The notes under the pieces: model-generated
The model's input: only the letters and a program-made list of their open reading frames with translations
What the model was told of the DNA's origin: nothing
The model's database searches: none
Assembly: GCF_900116905.1 (NCBI RefSeq)
Contig: NZ_FPCG01000009.1
Location: 1-64,000, forward strand
Direction of reading: 5' to 3'
DNA from: Micrococcus terreus
GTDB taxonomy: Bacteria > Actinomycetota > Actinomycetes > Actinomycetales > Micrococcaceae
Length of the DNA stretch: 64,000 nt
Made by a program: the position numbers and the translations under genes
Shown here: positions 59,124 to 64,000 of the stretch, one piece after another
Numbering within the stretch: position 1 is the stretch's first letter
Layout: the number at the start of each line of letters is the position of its first letter

Positions 59124-59584
59124 CGCGCGTCCATCAGGCGGGACCGGATGAGGAAGCGCTTGCCTTCTGGCGCCTCCACCGAGAAGCCCGAGCCACGGCC
59201 GTCGACCACGTCCAGGGTCAGGTGGGTGTGCTTCCAGTAGTCGAACTGCTCGCGGCTCATCCAGAACGGCAGCTCCGTACCTTCGGGCAGGACGAACGTC
59301 CCCAGCAGGATGTCCGCTCCCCCGGTCTTGAAGTCACCGGCGGGGAAGCACATCGGCGAGGATCCATCACAGCAGCCGCCGGACTGGTGGAACATCAGCG
59401 GGCCGTGGACCTGCTGGAGCGAGCCGATCAGGTCCAGTGCGGCCTGGGTCATGCCGACGCGGGACACGGCCTCCCCGTCGATCTCAGGGCGGGCGTCCAG
59501 CACCGAGCTGAAATCGACCGTGCCGGTGGAACGATCCGTGGCATCTACTGCAGTGCGGGTGGATTCCGTGGACGGGGACGTCAT
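59120..59584 (-). CDS. DUF779 domain protein
   Basis: 154 residues from ATG 59584, which has AGGAGGT six to seven bases upstream; a longer frame to 59644 is rejected. The DUF779 core is HQSGGCCDGSSPMC near 88, a cysteine cluster able to bind a metal, followed by the WKHTHLTLDVVDGRGSGFSVE barrel strand. These proteins very often lie beside alcohol/aldehyde dehydrogenase genes, as here, yet have no assigned function. Overlaps the regulator gene by four bases. Confidence 0.85.
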   Translation of the reverse strand: MTSPSTESTRTAVDATDRSTGTVDFSSVLDARPEIDGEAVSRVGMTQAALDLIGSLQQVHGPLMFHQSGGCCDGSSPMCFPAGDFKTGGADILLGTFVLPEGTELPFWMSREQFDYWKHTHLTLDVVDGRGSGFSVEAPEGKRFLIRSRLMDAR

Positions 59585-59685
59585 GGCGCAACCTCCTGGC
59601 TGTGGCGGTGCATCCACAGTAACCCCAGGCGTGGCCCACGTCACTACCGGCGGCCTGCCCTGCGAGGCGCGGAGGGCTCTCCTGC

Positions 59686-61341
59686 TCAGTAGGCCTTGAC
59701 CCGCTGGTCCACGATCAGGTGGATGAGCGCGAACGTGCCGTCCTCGTCGATGGCCTTGAGGGCCTTCTCCACGGCGGCGGGGACATCGGCGTCCTGCTCC
59801 ACGCGCACGCCGAACCCGCCGAAGGCCTCGGCCATCTTGGCGAAATCCGGGTTCTTCAGCTGTGTGCCGGAGACCCGTCCGGGGTAGTCGCGCTCCTGGT
59901 GGGTGCGGATGGTGCCGTACTCCTGGTTGTCCATGACCACCACGAGCGGAGTGGCCCCGTACTGGGTGGCGGTGGCCAGCTCCTGGCCGTTCATCAGGAA
60001 CTCGCCGTCACCGGCGATGGTCACCACCACGCGGTCCGGGTAGTTCAGCGAGGCGGCCACGGCCGAGGGCACCGAGTAGCCCATGGAGCCGTTGCGCGCG
60101 GAGATCATGGACGCGTAGGACTCCGTGGGGAAGTACCGGTGCGCCCAGTTGGTGTGCTCGCCGGCACCCAGGGTGATCATCGAGTCGTGCGGCAGGGCCG
60201 GGATCAGGTTCGCCATCAGGGTGTCCATCCGGGCCTGGCCCTCGGCGGGCTCGGCGGAGGGCAGCTCGGCGAACTTCACCTGCTCTCCGCGCATCTTCGC
60301 GGTCCACTCCTTCCAGGAGTCCTTGACCGGCATGTCCATGCGCACCAGATCCCGCACGAACACGTCCGGCTTCGCCACGATCTGGTAGGACACCGGACCG
60401 GAACGTCCGCGCAGGGAGGGGTCGATGGTAACCAGGAAGTTCTTCTTGTCCCAGTTCTGCCGGATCTTGAACCCGTCCGTGACCACATCGCCCGGGACGG
60501 TGCCCACGAAGACGATCAGGTCGGTCTCCTCGAGCAGGTCGTAGGTGGGCTTGGGGCGGCCGTAGCCGATCGGCCCCACGTAGGAGGGAGAGCTGAAGGG
60601 CACAGTGCCCTCGGTGCGCCACTCGGCAGCGGCGGGGATGTGGTGGTCCTCCAGCCACTTGGTGAAGGTCTCAGCGCCCTCACGGGTCCAGTCGTTGCCA
60701 CCGGTGATGAACAGTGGCTTCTCCGACTCCAGCAGCGCCTCGTTCAGCGCCTTCCAGTCGTTCACGGTCATGCCGCCGGGGGCCACCGGGATCTGCGGGT
60801 GGACGGTGGAGTCGATCTGCTCCTTGATGACGTCCTCGGGCAGACCCACGATCACCGGTCCAGGGCGTCCGGAGGAAGCGGCGAACATGGCCTCGGCCAC
60901 CACCTCGGAGGCGCGGCTGGCGTGGTCCAGGACCATCACGCGCTTGGCGCCGGAGTCGAACCAGGCGTGCGGGTCGAACTCCTGGAAGGCTTCCTTGTCC
61001 CGGTGCTCGAACGGGATCAGTCCCACGAACAGCACCATGGCGGTGGAGTCCTGCCAGGCGGTGTGCAGACCCACATGGGCGTTGGCCGCACCGGGCCCAC
61101 GGGTGACCATGGCGATGCCCGGCACCGGGTTCATCTTGCCGTCGGCCTCGGCCATGTACGCGGCCCCGCCCTCGTGACGGCAGATCACGTTCTCGATCGA
61201 GGAGTTGTGCAGGCCGTCCAGCACATCCAGGTAGCTCTCGCCAGGCACGGTGTAGACCCGCTGCACCCCGTGGGCCTCCAGCGTGTCCACGATGACGTGG
61301 CCGGCGGACTTCGTGGCGGTGGACTGGTGATCGGTGCCCAT
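59686..61341 (-). CDS. Thiamine-diphosphate enzyme, acetolactate-synthase-like
   Basis: 551 residues with the three-domain ThDP layout: HEGGAAYMAEA near 58 carries the activating Glu, a central Rossmann-like domain follows, and GDGEFLMNGQEL near 440 binds the Mg-diphosphate. It lacks features that would single out true acetolactate synthase (no regulatory-subunit gene nearby), so it could decarboxylate another 2-keto acid or oxalyl-CoA. ATG 61341 is chosen over TTG 61344: GAGGAAG lies five bases before the ATG. A moderate palindrome GGTTCCATATGACGAAACC (61481-61499) lies in the 255-base divergent region. Confidence 0.82.
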   Translation of the reverse strand: MGTDHQSTATKSAGHVIVDTLEAHGVQRVYTVPGESYLDVLDGLHNSSIENVICRHEGGAAYMAEADGKMNPVPGIAMVTRGPGAANAHVGLHTAWQDSTAMVLFVGLIPFEHRDKEAFQEFDPHAWFDSGAKRVMVLDHASRASEVVAEAMFAASSGRPGPVIVGLPEDVIKEQIDSTVHPQIPVAPGGMTVNDWKALNEALLESEKPLFITGGNDWTREGAETFTKWLEDHHIPAAAEWRTEGTVPFSSPSYVGPIGYGRPKPTYDLLEETDLIVFVGTVPGDVVTDGFKIRQNWDKKNFLVTIDPSLRGRSGPVSYQIVAKPDVFVRDLVRMDMPVKDSWKEWTAKMRGEQVKFAELPSAEPAEGQARMDTLMANLIPALPHDSMITLGAGEHTNWAHRYFPTESYASMISARNGSMGYSVPSAVAASLNYPDRVVVTIAGDGEFLMNGQELATATQYGATPLVVVMDNQEYGTIRTHQERDYPGRVSGTQLKNPDFAKMAEAFGGFGVRVEQDADVPAAVEKALKAIDEDGTFALIHLIVDQRVKAY

Positions 61342-61596
61342 CAAGACTTCCTCACGGTCGGTGACGCACAGCGGCGTCCTGCAGGATCCACGCGGCGACG
61401 CTGCCGGTGGTGCCCAGGTGTACCGGGCGGCAGATGCTGGGGTTCAAAATACCGCAGGCCACTGTTACCGCCGAGTCCTCGGTTCCATATGACGAAACCT
61501 CGCTGGACGACGGCGTGCCGACGCCGCGCCCTGGTTGATCAGGAGCATGCAGGACTACAGTGATGACTACACCACCGCGCTTCCAGGGAGGCCGCC

Positions 61597-62478
61597 ATGC
61601 TCGCCCCACACCTCGCCGCACAGCTCCACGAGGCCACCCGACTGATCAACACCGCCGCCGGCCCGCGCGGCGGTCAGTACCGCCCCGATCAGCTGGACAC
61701 GGCGGCGTCCCTCTCCCGGCAGTTCCCCGAGCGGCAGCTCGCCTCAGCCACCACCCAGACCCTGCAGCAGATCCACACCCTGCGCGAGGACCTCACCGCC
61801 CTGTGGGGCCAGGTGGCCGCCGGCGTCCAGCCCGCTGTGGTGCAGGACCATCTCAACGCCCTGGTCGAGTCCCTCGGGCCGGTGCGGCTGCAGCTGGAGC
61901 AGCCAGAGGAGTCCACACAGGCAGGGCCCGACGACGCCACACCGGCAGGTGCCCGAGCGGCGGCTCGGTGGGTGCTCGGCGAGTCCACCGGGCCGGCGGC
62001 CGACCGCTTCGCCCGGGAGCTGGTGATGGCGGTGGCCGAGACAGCCGTGGCCGGAGAGCTGCACCGGCTCAAGGTCTGCGCCGGGACGGACTGCGCCAAC
62101 GCGGTGGTGGACGCCACCCGCAACCAGTCCAAACAGTTCTGCGACGAGGCCAACTGCGCCAACCGCACCCACGTGCGCGCCTACCGGGAACGTCAGGCCG
62201 CCGGCGAGGCACCGACCTCCACAGCCACCACCCCCAGCGCAGCACCCGCCACCACTGACCCGGCCCCCTCCTCCGGCGCGGCGAAGGACTCCGGGGAGTC
62301 GCCGTCGTCGGGAATCTCCAAGAAGATCCGCAAGCTCTCCGCACGCCTGCAGGACCCGGAGCTGTCCAAGAAGGACCGCAAGAAGGTGGTCAAGAAGTTC
62401 AAGAAACTGCGCAAGCAGCTCAAGGGCTCCGCCGATGTGGAGCTGCTGGAGCGGCTGGCGCCGGACGTCAAGAAGTAG
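61597..62478 (+). CDS. CGNR zinc-finger protein with ABATE-like N-terminus
   Basis: 293 residues from ATG 61597 (GGAGG five bases upstream). An N-terminal helical part (about 1-120) resembles the ABATE domain; then comes the CGNR zinc finger: CAGTDCANAVVDATRNQSKQFCDEANCANRTHVRAY with C-x4-C and C-x4-C spacing. The C-terminal 95 residues are unusual for the family: a Thr/Pro/Ala linker that includes an exact dispersed 14-mer, then a strongly Lys-rich helix (KKDRKKVVKKFKKLRKQLK) that may bind DNA or RNA. The family is thought to regulate transcription under stress. Confidence 0.8.
   Translation: MLAPHLAAQLHEATRLINTAAGPRGGQYRPDQLDTAASLSRQFPERQLASATTQTLQQIHTLREDLTALWGQVAAGVQPAVVQDHLNALVESLGPVRLQLEQPEESTQAGPDDATPAGARAAARWVLGESTGPAADRFARELVMAVAETAVAGELHRLKVCAGTDCANAVVDATRNQSKQFCDEANCANRTHVRAYRERQAAGEAPTSTATTPSAAPATTDPAPSSGAAKDSGESPSSGISKKIRKLSARLQDPELSKKDRKKVVKKFKKLRKQLKGSADVELLERLAPDVKK
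62301..62314 (-). repeat. Dispersed 14-mer, exact copy
   Basis: GCCGTCGTCGGGAA on the plus strand, in the linker of the CGNR protein (SPSSGIS). Confidence 0.8.
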
Positions 62479-62560
62479 CCCACAGCGGGTCCGGGCCGCC
62501 TTGGCGGATAGGCTCGAAGCGCACTATCTCCACCCTCTCCAGCCACCCGAGGACCCCGCC

Positions 62561-63517
62561 GTGAGCACTCCCCTGACCCCGTCCGCGCCCCAGCAGTTCA
62601 GCACCTCTCCCGGGCAGAAGATCGACCCGGTCCTGGCCCGGTCCTGGCTGCTGGTCAACGCTGTGCAGCCGGAGCGGTTCGCCGCGGCTGAGGAGTCCGA
62701 GGCGGACATCGTGATCCTGGACATCGAGGATGCGGTGGCCCCCAAGGACAAGGACGCCGCGCGTGACCACGCCGTGCAGTGGCTCAACGGCGGGCACAGC
62801 GCCTGGGTCCGGCTGAACGGCTACGGCACCAAGTGGTGGGAGGACGACGTCGCCGCGCTCGCCCAGACCCTGCCCCAGTCCGTGGGCGGACCCCTGGCCC
62901 AGGGCGGTCTGGCCGGCGTGGTGCTGGCCATGGTCGAGTCCACCGACCACGTCAACGAGACCGCCGCCCGCCTGCCCGGCATCCCTGTGGTGGCGCTGGT
63001 GGAGACCGCCCGCGGGCTGCAGCGCATCAACTCGATCGCCGCCGCCAAGGGCACCTACCGCCTGGCGTTCGGCATCGGCGACTTCCGCCGCGACACCGGG
63101 TTCGGGGAGTCCCCCGCCGCCCTGGCCTACGCCCGCAGCAAGTTCACCATCGCCGCCAAGGCCACCGGGCTGCCCGGCGCGATCGACGGCCCCACCGTGG
63201 GCACCACCGGTGTGAAGCTGGCCGAGGCCACCGCCGTGACCGCCGAGTTCGGCATGACCGGCAAGCTCTGCCTGACCCCGGAGCAGTGCGGGGCGATCAA
63301 CGAGGGTCTGAGCCCCTCCCAGGACGAGATCACCTGGGCCCACGAGTTCCTCGACGACTTCGAGGCCGACGGCGGCGTCATCCGCAACGGCTCCGACCTG
63401 CCCCGCAAGGCCCGCGCCACCAAGATCCTGACCCTGGCCGAGGCCTTCGGGGTCCGCTGGCTGCACGAGGACGACGACGACCACGCCCCCGCCCCGTCCG
63501 ACACCTTCCACTACTGA
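62561..63517 (+). CDS. HpcH/HpaI aldolase/citrate lyase-type (CitE-like) protein
   Basis: 318 residues from GTG 62561 (GAGGA seven bases upstream). TIM-barrel lyase of the CitE/malyl-CoA group: SWLLVNAVQPERFAAAEESEADIVILDIEDAVAP near the start, ALVETARGL near 145 (Glu metal ligand), FGIGDFRRDTG near 170 (Asp ligand) and GVKLAEATA. Members cleave or hydrolyse malyl-, citramalyl- or related CoA esters. No CoA-ligase gene is nearby. The tail is acidic and His-rich. A family-C palindrome follows 11 bases after the stop. Confidence 0.85.
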   Translation: MSTPLTPSAPQQFSTSPGQKIDPVLARSWLLVNAVQPERFAAAEESEADIVILDIEDAVAPKDKDAARDHAVQWLNGGHSAWVRLNGYGTKWWEDDVAALAQTLPQSVGGPLAQGGLAGVVLAMVESTDHVNETAARLPGIPVVALVETARGLQRINSIAAAKGTYRLAFGIGDFRRDTGFGESPAALAYARSKFTIAAKATGLPGAIDGPTVGTTGVKLAEATAVTAEFGMTGKLCLTPEQCGAINEGLSPSQDEITWAHEFLDDFEADGGVIRNGSDLPRKARATKILTLAEAFGVRWLHEDDDDHAPAPSDTFHY

Positions 63518-63528
63518 TCCTCCCCTTT

Positions 63529-63605
63529 CGGATCACGTGCGCAGAAGATCGTGCGGCGCGCCGAGCCGAAACCGAGTTGGCGCGCACGTGATCCGGAGGG
63601 GCGGG
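63529..63605. repeat. Palindromic intergenic element, family C, copy 1 (may act as terminator)
   Basis: CGGATCACGTGCGC (63529-63542) pairs perfectly with GCGCACGTGATCCG (63582-63595), followed by GAGGGGCGGG. Between the CitE-like gene and lactate dehydrogenase. Aligns along its length with 36546-36620. Confidence 0.65.
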
Positions 63606-63612
63606 CAGCCCG

Positions 63613-63618
63613 TAGGCT
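63613..63618 (+). promoter_or_regulatory. -10 box, leaderless promoter of lactate dehydrogenase
   Basis: TAGGCT, six bases (GGTGCC), then GTG 63625. Confidence 0.5.
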
Positions 63619-63624
63619 GGTGCC

Positions 63625-64000
63625 GTGACCACACCTGACGTGCACAGCCTCCCCTCGTCCACCGATCACTCCCCCACACCAGCACCCGCCGCCGCTGGAC
63701 GCTCGAGCAGGCTGGCCGTCGTCGGGGCCGGTGCGGTGGGGACCTCCACCGCCTATGCCGCCCTGCTGCGCGGGGTGGCCCGGCACGTGGCCCTGTATGA
63801 CATCGACCGGCCCAAGGTGGAGGCCGAGGTGCTGGACCTGGCCCACGGCACCCTCTACACCGGGTCCTCCTCGATCACCGGGGGCGACGATCCTGCGGTG
63901 ATGGAGGGGGCCGACGTCGTGGTCATCACTGCTGGCGCCAAGCAGCACCCGGGTGAGACGCGGCTGGACCTGGCCGCCACGAATGTGCGCATCCTCGAGC
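63625..64000 (+). CDS. ldh: L-lactate dehydrogenase (partial, runs off right edge)
   Basis: 125 residues before the window ends. After a Pro/Ser/Ala tail of about 32 residues (not found in most LDHs) comes the NAD fold [22 protein letters not shown], then [20 protein letters not shown] with the Asp that selects NAD and [19 protein letters not shown], the segment just before the active-site loop. These identify the L-lactate/malate dehydrogenase family, lactate type. GTG 63625 is preferred because of the TAGGCT box six bases upstream. A two-mismatch relative of the dispersed 14-mer is at 63715-63728. The catalytic His lies outside the window. Confidence 0.85.
   Translation, partial: MTTPDVHSLPSSTDHSPTPAPAAAGRSSRLAVVGAGAVGTSTAYAALLRGVARHVALYDIDRPKVEAEVLDLAHGTLYTGSSSITGGDDPAVMEGADVVVITAGAKQHPGETRLDLAATNVRILE

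Noticed and set aside
61481-61499. GGTTCCATATGACGAAACC as a definite IclR-type operator
   Set aside because: Only six of nine arm positions pair and no IclR gene is nearby; it is mentioned with the ThDP enzyme but not called as a site.
1-64000. tRNA, rRNA, riboswitch or CRISPR structures
   Set aside because: No T-loop-like GGTTCGAATCC context outside genes, no rRNA stretches and no regularly spaced direct repeats were found by eye.

Overview
The window is very GC-rich, gene-dense DNA from an actinobacterium, most likely a member of the Micrococcaceae (Micrococcus, Citricoccus or a close relative). The clearest marker is a complete sarcinaxanthin-type C50 carotenoid operon: crtE-crtB-crtI-crtE2-crtYg-crtYh-(membrane gene)-crtX, with idi read in the opposite direction. 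GTG starts, ATGA/GTGA stop-start overlaps and apparently leaderless promoters (a TAnnnT -10 box six bases before the start codon) fit the same group. I saw no rRNA, tRNA, CRISPR array or riboswitch.

Layout. 1-253: the start of a transposase OrfA-like gene that runs off the left edge. 359-6858: three large membrane-protein genes of unknown function on the minus strand; the third is a paralogue of the first and is broken by two one-base shifts. 6981-7733: short-chain dehydrogenase. 7883-11041: PLD-nuclease/helicase of the DUF3427 type, with visibly lower GC than its neighbours. 11115-16620: purB, a TRIC-type channel, an acetyltransferase, a septum-formation-like lipoprotein, a DUF4352-like protein, and a secreted SLH-SH3-glutamylcyclotransferase fusion. 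16886-24452: idi and the carotenoid operon. 24460-28942: a lower-GC catabolic block (TetR, zinc alcohol dehydrogenase, NCS1 symporter, small membrane protein, divergent nitrilase-family hydrolase). 28901-38893: housekeeping and accessory genes including an SDR-DUF2867 protein, an FMN split-barrel protein, an aminotransferase, an MFS carrier, rlmN and a second TetR. 39142-45870: amidohydrolase, amino-acid permease, CynX-like MFS carrier, MpaB-like protein and a DUF998-like membrane protein. 46035-52069: metalloid and metal defence (two arsenate reductases, an ArsO-like flavoprotein, csoR-copZ-copA). 52289-54768: SulP transporter and an SRPBCC protein. 54999-59584: alcohol and aldehyde dehydrogenases with a GAF-domain regulator and a DUF779 protein. 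59686-64000: ThDP enzyme, CGNR zinc-finger protein, HpcH/CitE-type lyase and the start of lactate dehydrogenase.

How the genes work together. Idi supplies DMAPP/IPP to CrtE, CrtB condenses the prenyl diphosphates to phytoene, CrtI desaturates to lycopene, CrtE2 adds two C5 units, CrtYg/CrtYh cyclise the ends and CrtX glucosylates. The copper genes have textbook CsoR operators, one lying inside the csoR promoter spacer. The first arsenate reductase gene is preceded by an 11-base direct repeat matching the actinobacterial PHO box, which would link arsenate detoxification to phosphate control. The aldehyde dehydrogenase gene has a perfect Crp/GlxR-type site upstream.

The most unusual signal belongs to no single gene. 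A 14-base word, TTCCCGACGACGGC, occurs five times exactly and at least eight more times with one mismatch. It lies on both strands and in several reading frames, almost always in linkers, protein tails, variable loops or gaps. Three further families of short imperfect palindromes (57-86 bp) lie at gene ends and in gaps.
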